64,000 bases of DNA from Pedobacter deserti (GTDB lineage: Bacteria; Bacteroidota; Bacteroidia; Sphingobacteriales; Sphingobacteriaceae): NCBI RefSeq assembly GCF_024436415.1, contig NZ_JAFMZQ010000001.1, positions 1,302,001 through 1,366,000 of the forward strand, given 5' to 3'. Positions 16,836 through 26,247 of the stretch are shown piece after piece. Both the position numbers and the translations under genes were made by a program. Every line of letters begins with the position of its first letter. The first letter of the stretch is position 1. The notes under the pieces were generated by a model that saw nothing but the letters and a program-made list of their open reading frames with translations, did no database searches and was not told the origin of the DNA.

Positions 16836-19469
16836 TCAGGGATTTACTCCTGAATAATCAAGTTGTAGACCGTCGTCCATACCTTTGGATGTTGAAGGCA
16901 GCCCTTTTGTCATCCATCTGGGAGGGTGTTTATCTTTAAGATAATAGTCGAAGAACTGCTTCATTCTCAGGGTAAAGTCTTCTGCTTCCTTCTCGGACAA
17001 TCCGTGATCCCATTTGTCATATTCCAACATCCAGACTCGTTTTCCTAGCCGTCGTAACGCAGTGAAGAACTCAACAGCTTCTGCGATTGGAATCGTCGTA
17101 TCGTGGGTCGTATGCATCATTAAAAATGGCGTCGATACCTTGTCCGCATATAAAATCGGCGAATTCCTAAGGTACAATTTTGGATTATCCCAAAGATTCG
17201 TTCCGATCTGATATGGTCCCTTTTCAAACATACCTTGTTTGCTCTGCCCGTCCAGATAGGTCCCGCCATAGCCGCTAACTAAATCATAATGACCTGAAGC
17301 AGAGCACGCCGCAGCAAACAAGTTTGTATGAGTTAGAATGTAGTTGGTTTGTAGTCCTCCAAATGATACGCCTTGGATACCCATTTTTTTATTATTGACA
17401 TATGGAAGCTCTGAAAGGTAAGTTGCTGCAGAAACTACAGCTTCCAGCGCACTTTGTCCGGTTTCTCCAATTGTGAAATAGATATCTGGAGTAAAAACCA
17501 GGTAGCCATCACTGACATACGACGCAATGTTCAGACGACCATCAGAAAATTCAGGGCGTACAGAAGCATTCAGACCATCGGAGAGCTTTCTATAATAGTA
17601 GAAAATTATCGGATATTTTTTATTTGGATCGAAATCTTTGGGTTTATACAGTACCCCATTGAGTCCAATACCCTTAGGAGTCTGCCAGCTATGTAACTCT
17701 GACGTTAACCAGTTATAGGGTAGCTCGGGTTTGATATCAGTTATTTGCTTGAATGTTTTTAAATCTGTCGTCACAAATAAGTTTGCTGATGTGGTCGCAC
17801 TCATGCGGGTTATTAGATAAGTTTCTGAAAATCTTGCTTTAATCGGCACTGAGCCCTGAGAGACACCAATTAGAGCGGTGGGATTCCAAAATAAATAGTT
17901 CCCTTGAAACAACTTAGCTAACAATGATTCTGAGTTCAGTTTAATGCGGAAGAACCCGTTTTGTTTGTTGTTCTTATTAAAGGCAATCAGGACCGCAGAT
18001 TCGTTGGTCTTGCCAATCCAGAGATCATTTTCAGTTGGCAAAAAGTTAAAAACTATTTTGTTTCGCCGACCATAACCACCTGTGACATTCAATGGGTTTT
18101 CAATGCCCTGAAGGTCAAATCTAAAAATGTCAAACTCATCATAGATAAACACATATCTTTCATCACTAGTCCACCCAGCAACGCCCCTTAAAACAGGTAA
18201 AAAAGAATCAGCGTCATTATTGGCCGATTTATCCCAGATTTTGGTTAATTCTTTTGATATTTCTTTCTCTTTTCCAGACTTCAGATCTAGACAATGGTAT
18301 AGCTGCTCTGCTGGGTTGAAATAAACTGCGAATTTGCCATGAGGTGATATAGTGGCATCAGTCTCAACTTTTATTTTTTTTCCTGTCGAAGTATTAACTA
18401 TAAAATGGTCAATCCTTTCCAATGTGCCTGGAGTGAGTAGGCGACTACCACCTGAGAACCAAGTATCGCTATACTTTGAATAAAATGGGACGTTTACATT
18501 ATCATCATCCTGCTCAAGCCTTAACAATTTACCAGTTTCAATTGAGTAGGAAAAGAGATAGCTTCGATCTTTTAGATTCAAATTCTGGTTTTGTTCAGAC
18601 ATTAATACAGAATCCTTATAGTTCCATATATTTACCGCTACATCAGAATTTTGTCTTTTTGTCGGGAGTACTTTTTTCAGTCTGAGAAAAATAAATTTGC
18701 TATCTGCGCTGAATCTAGAAAGCTCTTTTAAGTGAAAATCAATATTCCTTGGCAGATCGACCATTTTCGCTCCGTCGTCAGTATTGTTATATATCCATAT
18801 TGAAAGGTTACAACTATTTGCTGTAGATACAAATGCGAGTCGAGTCCCTTCATCATTAGCAATGAAATTTTCAATTGACTTTCCGGTCCAGATTGTTTGA
18901 AGCTTTAATGATGCTAAATCAAGAATCGCGAGGTTGACTTGACTGTCTTTCCTAATTCTTAATATTAATCTTTTAAAGCTATCACTGAACTTAAAATATT
19001 GAACGTTGAGATATCTAATAGTAAGTCCAGATTCTAGACTTCGAACAACTAACTCACTCGTCTTACCTTTTGGCTGATATGCTAACCATTTCGATTTTGA
19101 TTCGACATCTACGCTATAGGTCCGCACGTTCGTTATAATTTCGCTTTCTGAAGTTCCAAGTGATAAGATTAAGATACTGTCGCCATTATTAATGACAGCC
19201 TTTTTTCCATCATTCAGAAAATGTCCTCTCCTCATACCCGGGAAATGTCTTTCCCAGCTACCGGATGTCTGTTTAACGACTATCGTTTGACTACCGACAG
19301 GCACGTTTCTAATGGTATACATGCAATAACGGCCGTCGTTAGTAATGCCTTGATCAGTAATCTCAGGCCAAGTTTTAACCGTTGTTGAGTCTACAATTCG
19401 ACCTTTCGTCTGACTTCGGGCAATATTATATCCTATCATCATAAAGATGACTATTAAAAACTGCTTCAT
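16836..19469 (-). CDS. S9-family (prolyl oligopeptidase-like) serine peptidase, secreted
   Basis: 877 residues with an N-terminal signal sequence (IVIFMMIGYNIARSQ). Residues 30-590 form a degenerate beta-propeller, and 600-845 the alpha/beta-hydrolase domain. The catalytic triad is visible: S702 in IQGVSFGGLQ, D790 in HTTHDTTIP, H822 in KWDHGLSEKE. Dipeptidyl peptidase or acylaminoacyl peptidase activity is typical for the family. It sits 36 bases after susD and 37 before the GH2 gene in the same direction, so it likely belongs to the polymer-utilisation operon and may act on a glycopeptide or glycoprotein substrate. The coding DNA is notably AT-rich: 18961-19020 has 13 G/C of 60. Confidence 0.91.
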   Translation of the reverse strand: MKQFLIVIFMMIGYNIARSQTKGRIVDSTTVKTWPEITDQGITNDGRYCMYTIRNVPVGSQTIVVKQTSGSWERHFPGMRRGHFLNDGKKAVINNGDSILILSLGTSESEIITNVRTYSVDVESKSKWLAYQPKGKTSELVVRSLESGLTIRYLNVQYFKFSDSFKRLILRIRKDSQVNLAILDLASLKLQTIWTGKSIENFIANDEGTRLAFVSTANSCNLSIWIYNNTDDGAKMVDLPRNIDFHLKELSRFSADSKFIFLRLKKVLPTKRQNSDVAVNIWNYKDSVLMSEQNQNLNLKDRSYLFSYSIETGKLLRLEQDDDNVNVPFYSKYSDTWFSGGSRLLTPGTLERIDHFIVNTSTGKKIKVETDATISPHGKFAVYFNPAEQLYHCLDLKSGKEKEISKELTKIWDKSANNDADSFLPVLRGVAGWTSDERYVFIYDEFDIFRFDLQGIENPLNVTGGYGRRNKIVFNFLPTENDLWIGKTNESAVLIAFNKNNKQNGFFRIKLNSESLLAKLFQGNYLFWNPTALIGVSQGSVPIKARFSETYLITRMSATTSANLFVTTDLKTFKQITDIKPELPYNWLTSELHSWQTPKGIGLNGVLYKPKDFDPNKKYPIIFYYYRKLSDGLNASVRPEFSDGRLNIASYVSDGYLVFTPDIYFTIGETGQSALEAVVSAATYLSELPYVNNKKMGIQGVSFGGLQTNYILTHTNLFAAACSASGHYDLVSGYGGTYLDGQSKQGMFEKGPYQIGTNLWDNPKLYLRNSPILYADKVSTPFLMMHTTHDTTIPIAEAVEFFTALRRLGKRVWMLEYDKWDHGLSEKEAEDFTLRMKQFFDYYLKDKHPPRWMTKGLPSTSKGMDDGLQLDYSGVNP

Positions 19470-19505
19470 TTGTTTAGCTTTAGGGAACTACATGTAGTCT
19501 TCGGA

Positions 19506-20993
19506 TTAATTATATCCCGGATTTTGATGACCTACTAGGCTCTGATTTTTTTCGATATCTGACTGCGGTATTGGAAACAGTTGATCAGTAACTTGCCAGT
19601 TGCTGCCTTTTAGAGCTTTCAGTACAACGTCAGCGCGCCCTGTTCGCTTTAGATCAAACCATCTGTGCCCCCATTCAGTGAAAAGCTCATGCCTGCGCTC
19701 AAGTTCGACAGCGATTAAGGCTTCCTCTTTGTCGAGGTCATTCGGGAGCCTTGGCAGTTTGGACGATAACGATAGTGAATTATCTGATGCTCTTTCCCGT
19801 ATAATATTTAGGTCAGAGATGCCATCGTTAATCTTTCCTAGTTGGATTCGTGATTCTGCTCTAATAATGTATTGTTCTGCAAGTCGAAGAACGGTACTGT
19901 ATTCGGCGGCAGGTGAATTCTCTCTACCTATTTTATATTTAGCGGGATAATAAAATGTTTTTCCGTCATAAGTAACTTTACCTATCCAGTTAGATTTTCG
20001 TTGATCTCGATCATCAAAACCTTCCACAAGTGCTTCACGGAGGAAAACCGGGTATAGACTGTTGATAGCTATTTCAGGAAGCTTAAGAAGGATACCTTCT
20101 TTGGTGTTAGCAGTATTACTTGATGACGATCCCACTGGTTGAAGTTGCCAGATGGCCTCCTGGTTGTTCATATGGAATACGTCGTTAAGGTCCGACAAGC
20201 TAAAAATATCAGATTGCTCTATCAGTTCCGTAGCACTTTCTTCTGCCGCAGAGTAGTTTTTCGTATACAAATAGATTCTCGCAAGTAACGCTATTGCAGC
20301 GTATTTTGTCGGCCTTATTCGCTGGCTTTGCGAAGTTGTAGTCTGCAGGTCATTTTCCAGATAAGCCGGACTCAATAGGGATTTAGCATCAATTAAATCA
20401 TCTATGATTTGCGTATAAACTTTTGCAATCTCGGCTCTGCCCAAAAATCTGCTGATATTATAATCAGTTGTTAATACAAGAGGCACATCACCGTAGATGT
20501 TTACCAAGTAGAAGTAACATAAAGATCGTATAAAGAGCGCCTCACCCAAGAGTTGCTTCTTAACCAATGGATTTAGAGATTCTGATTGCGAAATACCTTC
20601 CAAAGCAGAGTTTGTGACAAATATCATTTTATAAATGTTTGCCCAACTAGAGGCCTCACTCGACCGGATACTGTTGTTTAGGTAAGGTGAATATGCAGGG
20701 TTTACTGGATCGAACAGATCGAGTTCATCCCCCGCCAGCCCGGTTGTAAAAAAGACATTGGTTAAATATCCATTGGTCACATTAACATTTGAATTACTCA
20801 TGTTTGCGTATATACCAGTAAGGACACCTATTGCGCTCGCGTCTTCAAGAAATACGTTCTCACCATTATTGCTAGTGGTTGGCGCTGAGACCTCAACAAA
20901 CTTTTTACATCCAGGAATTATTAAAACATATAGGAGTGTTAGAATCAGCGAGAATACTGTTCTCGCTTTTGTATGGTAAAATATTGTTTTCAT
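19506..20993 (-). CDS. SusD/RagB-family outer-membrane glycan-binding lipoprotein
   Basis: 495 residues. Lipobox LIIPGC gives a lipid-modified cysteine near residue 29, anchoring the protein at the cell surface. The TPR-like helical SusD fold is visible: YKMIFVTNSALEGI, AIALLARIYLYTKNYSAAEE, and the C-terminal RRHELFTEWGHRWFDLKRTGRAD and LFPIPQSDIEKN that are hallmarks of the family. It caps the SusC transporter and helps bind oligomers. It starts nine bases after the susC stop. Substrate unknown. Confidence 0.95.
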   Translation of the reverse strand: MKTIFYHTKARTVFSLILTLLYVLIIPGCKKFVEVSAPTTSNNGENVFLEDASAIGVLTGIYANMSNSNVNVTNGYLTNVFFTTGLAGDELDLFDPVNPAYSPYLNNSIRSSEASSWANIYKMIFVTNSALEGISQSESLNPLVKKQLLGEALFIRSLCYFYLVNIYGDVPLVLTTDYNISRFLGRAEIAKVYTQIIDDLIDAKSLLSPAYLENDLQTTTSQSQRIRPTKYAAIALLARIYLYTKNYSAAEESATELIEQSDIFSLSDLNDVFHMNNQEAIWQLQPVGSSSSNTANTKEGILLKLPEIAINSLYPVFLREALVEGFDDRDQRKSNWIGKVTYDGKTFYYPAKYKIGRENSPAAEYSTVLRLAEQYIIRAESRIQLGKINDGISDLNIIRERASDNSLSLSSKLPRLPNDLDKEEALIAVELERRHELFTEWGHRWFDLKRTGRADVVLKALKGSNWQVTDQLFPIPQSDIEKNQSLVGHQNPGYN

Positions 20994-21002
20994 ACTGTTA
21001 AG

Positions 21003-24000
21003 TTATAAGCCGACATTAAAACCTAAAGAAACTACCCGAAGGGGAGGGATACCGTTAAGTGTTCTGCTTTCCGGATCTAGACCGAGATAATTAGTAAACG
21101 TTAATATATTCTGTCCCTGGATAAAGAATCTGGTAGTTCTTAAACCTAGTTTCGAAACTGTGTTCTTAGGCAATGTCCACGAAACCGATACATTTTTCAA
21201 ACGTATATAGGAGGCATCGGTAAACGCCTTGTCACTGCTGTTAGCTTTAAATACTAAGTCAGCCACTGCGTCGCTAGTACTGAATTTTTGAATTGTTGCG
21301 TTATCGCCTTCCTTTTGCCATCTATTCAGAACAGTTCGTGGTTGGTTACCTTGAAATCCTGGAGCAGAGCCGTAAAAGTTAGTTTGCCCCTTTTGCGCGA
21401 CAAATTGAATCAAAAAATCTAAGTCTAGGTTTCCAAAAGAAAGCGTATTTTGAATACCCCCGAAATATTTTGGATCCAGACTTATAAATACCGTTCTGTC
21501 CTGGTTAGGGTCCGGGGTCGATGTGGCGGTTCCATTTTTATCGGCAAATTCGTACAGGCCAGTTTTCGAATTCACACCTATCAAACGATAATATTTCCCT
21601 ACACCTACAGGCCTTCCGATAAGACCTTGGGAAATGTAACTCTCAACGTCAGCTCCAGAGTAGCTCAAGAGTTTATTGCTTGGTATTGTCAGATTTATTG
21701 AGGATGACCAGCGTAGTGCACCTCTATATAAATTTGTCGAAGAAATTAAAAATTCCCATCCTGAATTCCTGATCTTTGCTGGAACATTTGCAGGCACACT
21801 TGAATTTCCGGAGATTGTAGGAAGAGCTAACGATAAAAGTTGGTTTGAAGACAAATTGTGATAATACGTACCATTGAATATCACCCGGTCAGAAAAAAAA
21901 CCTAGGTCTAATGTTACAGATAACTTCTTAGTTTCTTCCCATTGCAGGTATGGATTTGGAAAACCTTCTTGAGGTTGCAGGCTAATAATATCTTGATATG
22001 GAGTTGAGATACCTGGAACAAAGTTATAAATGTTCAAGTATCGATAGTCACCGATTTGATCACTCCCTGTAGTACCATAACTAGCCTTTAATTTACCAAA
22101 GCTAAGTTTAGAGTTATTTGCTTTTAATGTTGATTCATTAGTAAAAACCCACGCACCTGAGACCGACCAGAAGGTGTGATATTTGTTTTCATCTCCAAAT
22201 CGGCTACTCCCGTCTCGACGTAAATTAAAAGAGGCGAGGTATTTATTTGCGTAACTGTAACCTAGTCTAGCGAAGCCAGCATTATAGCGATAGGTTGAAA
22301 AGATAGTGGCATCACCGGCTCCATCAACAAATATATTTGACGCTGCCTTGATGTTTTCTAAGAGCGCATCAGAATTAAAACCTTGGGCGTTCACCCGTTG
22401 CCTGCCTCGTTTTTCCTGCTGCAACGTCGTACCAACTAGCGCTTCCACCCTGCCGGAGAAAATCGACGCATTATATGTAATTTGAGGTTCTATTAACCAT
22501 GTTTCAATTTTTGCGGAATTAAAACTCGATTCTCTAACTGTATAAGCTTTAATATAGTAAGGCAGCTGTGCTATTGGACTTATCAATACCTCATCGGATT
22601 CTAAGTTGTTGTATCCAAAACTTCCCTTTATTTTTAAATTTTGCAGAAGCTGATAAGACAATACCGTATTCGCAACAAGGTTGCTCGTCCGATTTGTATT
22701 CTTCTGAAACAAAGCATTCAAAGGGTTGAACAAGTTAGGTACCGCATCCGAATCTAGAGCCCAGTTCAGAGAACCATCTTCATTGTATAGATTTGGTGAA
22801 TTTGGAGGTAGTAAAAATGCATTGCTAGCCAACCCTGCCACTTGTCCTAGTTTATTAATGTCATGTTGATAGTTTCCGGAAAACCCGATGGTAAATTTGT
22901 TATTTGCAGACTTATTGTTTAAATTGATGTGAAACGAGCCTTTAGTGTTATAGAAATCACCCGGCGTTACAGTAGTTTCCTTGTTATAGTTGCCGCTAAT
23001 CAGAAACGTAGTTTGTTGCCCGCCTCCTGAAATTGATGTTTGTATATTAGTTAAAGCCGACGATCCACCTAGAAAGACCTTTTGCCAATCAGTGTATTTA
23101 CTCTGGTCATATACAAGCAGATCAACATCACCATAGGGCCCAGGATACATCTCAGCTGCATCATTTCGTTTAGCCTCACGTCTCATTAAAAGATACTCAT
23201 CAGTATTTAGCATCTTTAATTTATTTGCCACATCCCCTACACCCCGACGAAGTTGAATATCTACTCCTGCGTTCTTCCCAAAGCCTTTCTTAGTGGTAAT
23301 AAGTATGGCACCATTAGCAGCTCTTGAGCCATATATAGAAGTGGCATCGGCATCCTTCAATACATCAATACTTTCAATATCGTTTGGATTGATAAAGTTC
23401 AATGGATTACCCGATGAGTTGGGACCTGATGAACCTAAATCTCCTCCATTAAGAACAGGCAGTAATTGCGATGCATATGGGACGCCATCGATAACATATA
23501 AAGGATCATTTCCTTTCTGCATACTGTTTTGCCCTTGGATTCGAACTTTTACCCCACCACCCGGCACCCCAGAAGCTTGCTCCACGAAAATTCCAGGAAC
23601 TCTCCCTTGAATGGCCAAAAGAGGATTTGATAAGGATGATTTTGATATTTCGTCTGCTTTAACGGTCGAAATATTCCCAGTACTTAGTCTTCTCGATGTC
23701 ACACCATATGCTTGTATTTGCACCTCATCGAGCTTACTAGCACTTTGCTGTAAAGTTATATAGTTAAACTCCTTACTCACAGCTACCTCCTTCGTTACAT
23801 AGCCCAAATAACTTACAACCAGCATTGCTCCCTCGTCCACATCCCTCAGCTGGAAGTTTCCGCCGGCATCTGTAGATGTAGAGCCTTTGCCATTTTTCAC
23901 ACTTACTGTAGCGCCGGGCAGACCGTTGCCTAGAGTGTCCACCACCTTGCCTCGTACATCAGTCTCCTGAAATCGGGCGATTACCCTGTCGAGCAGGCTG

Positions 24001-24359
24001 CTTTCTTTTTTGGAGACGACTACGGTTTTGTCTTCTATGGAGTAGGTGAGGGGCTGGTTTTCGAATATTTTGTCCAGCACTTCTTTGAGTTCGGTGTTCT
24101 TTACGTTAATGCTTACGGGCTTGGCGCTTTCGAGCAGGGCGGTGGTAAACACGAAGTCGTAGCCGCTTTGGTTCCTGATGTCGTTAAATACGCCGATCAG
24201 GGGAGCTGATCTTTTAGACAGGCTGATTTTTTGGGCGTAGCCTGCCGCACTTACCTGGAGTATTGCCGTTGTTAATAGTACTACGATTAGCCTCATCACC
24301 AACAAAATTTTCGCCATAGCCGGTCGATGCCGGTATAGGCTTTTAGTGTAAAAATTCAT
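21003..24359 (-). CDS. SusC/RagA-type TonB-dependent transporter with an STN domain
   Basis: About 1118 residues from the ATG at 24359; the frame is open to 24413, but this start precedes the typical MNFYTKSLYRHRPAMAKIL head. Order: signal segment; STN domain (VFNDIRNQSGYDFVF to YSIEDKTVVVSKK), used to pass the transport signal to FecR; a carboxypeptidase-regulatory-like domain (DVRGKVVDTLGNGLPGATV); plug (DPLYVIDGVPY, DATSIYGSRAANGAILITTKK); and the beta barrel ending in VVSLGFNVGL. It imports oligomers with SusD. The first 500 bases look richer in G/C than the rest of the gene. Confidence 0.96.
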   Translation of the reverse strand: MNFYTKSLYRHRPAMAKILLVMRLIVVLLTTAILQVSAAGYAQKISLSKRSAPLIGVFNDIRNQSGYDFVFTTALLESAKPVSINVKNTELKEVLDKIFENQPLTYSIEDKTVVVSKKESSLLDRVIARFQETDVRGKVVDTLGNGLPGATVSVKNGKGSTSTDAGGNFQLRDVDEGAMLVVSYLGYVTKEVAVSKEFNYITLQQSASKLDEVQIQAYGVTSRRLSTGNISTVKADEISKSSLSNPLLAIQGRVPGIFVEQASGVPGGGVKVRIQGQNSMQKGNDPLYVIDGVPYASQLLPVLNGGDLGSSGPNSSGNPLNFINPNDIESIDVLKDADATSIYGSRAANGAILITTKKGFGKNAGVDIQLRRGVGDVANKLKMLNTDEYLLMRREAKRNDAAEMYPGPYGDVDLLVYDQSKYTDWQKVFLGGSSALTNIQTSISGGGQQTTFLISGNYNKETTVTPGDFYNTKGSFHINLNNKSANNKFTIGFSGNYQHDINKLGQVAGLASNAFLLPPNSPNLYNEDGSLNWALDSDAVPNLFNPLNALFQKNTNRTSNLVANTVLSYQLLQNLKIKGSFGYNNLESDEVLISPIAQLPYYIKAYTVRESSFNSAKIETWLIEPQITYNASIFSGRVEALVGTTLQQEKRGRQRVNAQGFNSDALLENIKAASNIFVDGAGDATIFSTYRYNAGFARLGYSYANKYLASFNLRRDGSSRFGDENKYHTFWSVSGAWVFTNESTLKANNSKLSFGKLKASYGTTGSDQIGDYRYLNIYNFVPGISTPYQDIISLQPQEGFPNPYLQWEETKKLSVTLDLGFFSDRVIFNGTYYHNLSSNQLLSLALPTISGNSSVPANVPAKIRNSGWEFLISSTNLYRGALRWSSSINLTIPSNKLLSYSGADVESYISQGLIGRPVGVGKYYRLIGVNSKTGLYEFADKNGTATSTPDPNQDRTVFISLDPKYFGGIQNTLSFGNLDLDFLIQFVAQKGQTNFYGSAPGFQGNQPRTVLNRWQKEGDNATIQKFSTSDAVADLVFKANSSDKAFTDASYIRLKNVSVSWTLPKNTVSKLGLRTTRFFIQGQNILTFTNYLGLDPESRTLNGIPPLRVVSLGFNVGL

Positions 24360-24431
24360 TACTTTTACTTTGTTTAGGTTTTTTACTTGTTGTCTTATCT
24401 CAAATTTTGCCAATAGGGAAACCTGAACTCC

Positions 24432-24459
24432 GGCCGGTAGTGTTACAGCACTCCCGGCC
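24432..24459. other. Strong hairpin between fecR and susC
   Basis: Arms GGCCGGTAGTG (24432-24442) and CACTCCCGGCC (24449-24459) pair at 10 of 11 positions around a 6-base loop. On the minus strand it follows the fecR stop by about 80 bases and precedes susC by about 75. There is no T-run on either side, so it may slow transcription or protect mRNA ends, or be part of an attenuator, rather than act as a simple terminator. Confidence 0.65.
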
Positions 24460-24537
24460 TTTGTTCTTTATGGATGATGATTAAGGGTCGTTTTTGTAGA
24501 GTCTTTTCATGTGGTTTGGTTTTGGTTTGTTGATTAT

Positions 24538-25848
24538 TTATTTAGTTACGGTAACCGTCTTTCCATTGATTGCAAATCGCACTGCTTTGGTTTTGGCCAG
24601 CACGTTCAGGATCTGGCTAATGTTCTTGTTTCTGGATATGGCTGCGGTAAAACGCTCTGTTGGTTTCGGCCCTTTGTACACTACCTCTATATTGTACCAG
24701 CGGGCCAACTGATCCATCACCTCGGTGATGCTATCGTCGCTAAACCGGAAATCTCCGGCCTTCCAGGCCAGTACTTTCGTGGCATCGGCCTCTAATATGT
24801 CAATGCTGCCATCGGTTTTCTGCAACAACTGTTCGTTAGGCTTCAGCATAACCATGTCGTTTACCCGCACACTGCCTTCCAGTAGGGTAGTGGCAATCAC
24901 CTCGGCATAGGTGTTAATATTGAAATGCGTACCAAGTACTTCGACCTGCTGTTCGCTGCCAGTGCTCAAATTTTTGGAGGTTACTACAAAAGGTTGCTTT
25001 TTATTTCTGAAAACTTCAAAGTAGGCTTCGCCACTTAATCGAACTTCCCGCTTGACTAACCCTGCGAACGAGGCGGGAAATTCGATCTTCGAAGCAGCGT
25101 TCAACCAGACCCTCGTTCCGTCTGGCAGTGTAATTTGGTATGTTTGCCCCCGGGCAGTACTTGCCGTCATCTCGAGGGAACCGAGAACTTGTCCCGACCC
25201 GTCGGGAGACCTCTTGCCCTTGCCATTCAAGAAATCCCTCCCTTCGGTTCGGGATGGCGGTTCCCCAATTCCAGATGACGACACCTCAGTACCATCATTA
25301 TAAGTAAGTGCCTTCCCAACCACCACACCAGCCTTCGCACTGTCGAGCACGATAGTCTTTCCATTTGCCAGTGTTATGGTTGCACCATATTGCCCAGGCG
25401 CTATATCATTTGCATAAGTCAGGAGATCTTTCGTAGCCCCGGCATCACGATCCCCGCGATAGTTAAAGAACCAAATGCCGAACACAATCGTCGCCACCGC
25501 TGCTGCTATGCTTGCTGCAATCCTAAACTTAGGCCATAGTTTTATATTCGCACCGGCCTCCCCAGCTTCCTGTGCTGGCGCATTACCTGCATCACCAGTT
25601 GCACTACTAAACGCATTACTATTAACACTTCTAATCGCATTATCAGTTTCATTACCAACTGCTATAACAGTGCTCAAAGGCAAACGACTACGGATAATTT
25701 TCAATTCAGCCTGCAGCTCCGCCTCGCTCAGGTCCATCTCCCGCACCGTACCCAGCATGATCCATTTCTCAATCACACCAAGCTCCTCCGGCGTCGCCGT
25801 CCCCGCTTTATAGCTTTCAATCAGTTCTTTTGCACGCTTATTATCCAT
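24538..25848 (-). CDS. FecR-family anti-sigma factor
   Basis: 436 residues from the ATG at 25848 (MDNKRAKELI); an in-frame ATG exists eight codons upstream. The cytoplasmic N-terminus binds the sigma factor; one membrane helix (FRIAASIAAAVATIVFGIWFF) leads to the periplasmic FecR domain (YQITLPDGTRVWLNAASKIEFP, VKREVRLSGEAYFEV, VEVLGTHFNINTY) and a C-terminal STN-interacting region (FSDDSITEVMDQLARWYNIEVVYKG). Between LTYNDGTEV and SLEMTASTARGQ it holds about 40 extra residues coded by the palindromic insertion at 25165-25280. It lies directly before the STN-bearing susC. No sigma gene is next to it; the closest same-strand candidate is at 29608-30186. Confidence 0.93.
   Translation of the reverse strand: MDNKRAKELIESYKAGTATPEELGVIEKWIMLGTVREMDLSEAELQAELKIIRSRLPLSTVIAVGNETDNAIRSVNSNAFSSATGDAGNAPAQEAGEAGANIKLWPKFRIAASIAAAVATIVFGIWFFNYRGDRDAGATKDLLTYANDIAPGQYGATITLANGKTIVLDSAKAGVVVGKALTYNDGTEVSSSGIGEPPSRTEGRDFLNGKGKRSPDGSGQVLGSLEMTASTARGQTYQITLPDGTRVWLNAASKIEFPASFAGLVKREVRLSGEAYFEVFRNKKQPFVVTSKNLSTGSEQQVEVLGTHFNINTYAEVIATTLLEGSVRVNDMVMLKPNEQLLQKTDGSIDILEADATKVLAWKAGDFRFSDDSITEVMDQLARWYNIEVVYKGPKPTERFTAAISRNKNISQILNVLAKTKAVRFAINGKTVTVTK
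25165..25280. repeat. REP-like palindromic insertion inside fecR
   Basis: A 116-bp block with perfect 8-bp terminal inverted repeats (CGTCATCT at 25165-25172, AGATGACG at 25273-25280). Inside are the palindromes CTCGAGGGAACCGAG (imperfect) and CCCGAC-CC-GTCGGG, and CCCTCCCTTCGGTTCGGGA. These resemble the dispersed CCCGAC/GTCATCT-type extragenic repeats of Pedobacter-like genomes as I remember them. The word CAGTAC occurs at 25155-25160 and again at 25287-25292, offset 132 bases (44 codons), so a duplicated target is possible and the frame is kept. No second copy was noticed in this window. Confidence 0.75.
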
Positions 25849-26034
25849 ATAACCATCGCCTTTTTCCGGCAATTCATATACATGACAACTAAGCCCGCCC
25901 TAAGGGTGAAAAGAAAATGAAAAAAATTTGCAGCTGTTATCAATAACATCTTTCAATAGCTCTTCTTCTTCAAACTTGGGGTTATGTTGTTATTTGTGAG
26001 TTTATTCGTAAATTAGCATATCTGAAAATATCTT

Positions 26035-26247
26035 ATGGAAACATTGACGATAAATATCCCGGATAATAAAAGCACACTTGTCAAGCAAATTCTGAAAGGA
26101 TTAGGCGTTACTATTCAAGTAAAGCAGTCGACTACCCCTACCTATAAGGAAAAGTTATTGAAGATTCCAGTTCTGTCTGATGAAGATTTAAAGTCATTTG
26201 AAGATGCAAAGAAATCGTTTAATAATCTGAAGTTGGAGCAATGGTAA
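26035..26247 (+). CDS. VapB-like antitoxin
   Basis: 70 residues. The N-terminus METLTINIPDNKSTLVKQIL is typical of short Bacteroidota antitoxins paired with PIN toxins; the C-terminal half (PVLSDEDLKSFEDAKKSFNN) is helical and would wrap the toxin. The stop overlaps the toxin start by seven bases, so translation is probably coupled. It is divergent from fecR across 162 bases. Known role of the family: neutralise the toxin and repress the pair. Confidence 0.78.
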   Translation: METLTINIPDNKSTLVKQILKGLGVTIQVKQSTTPTYKEKLLKIPVLSDEDLKSFEDAKKSFNNLKLEQW

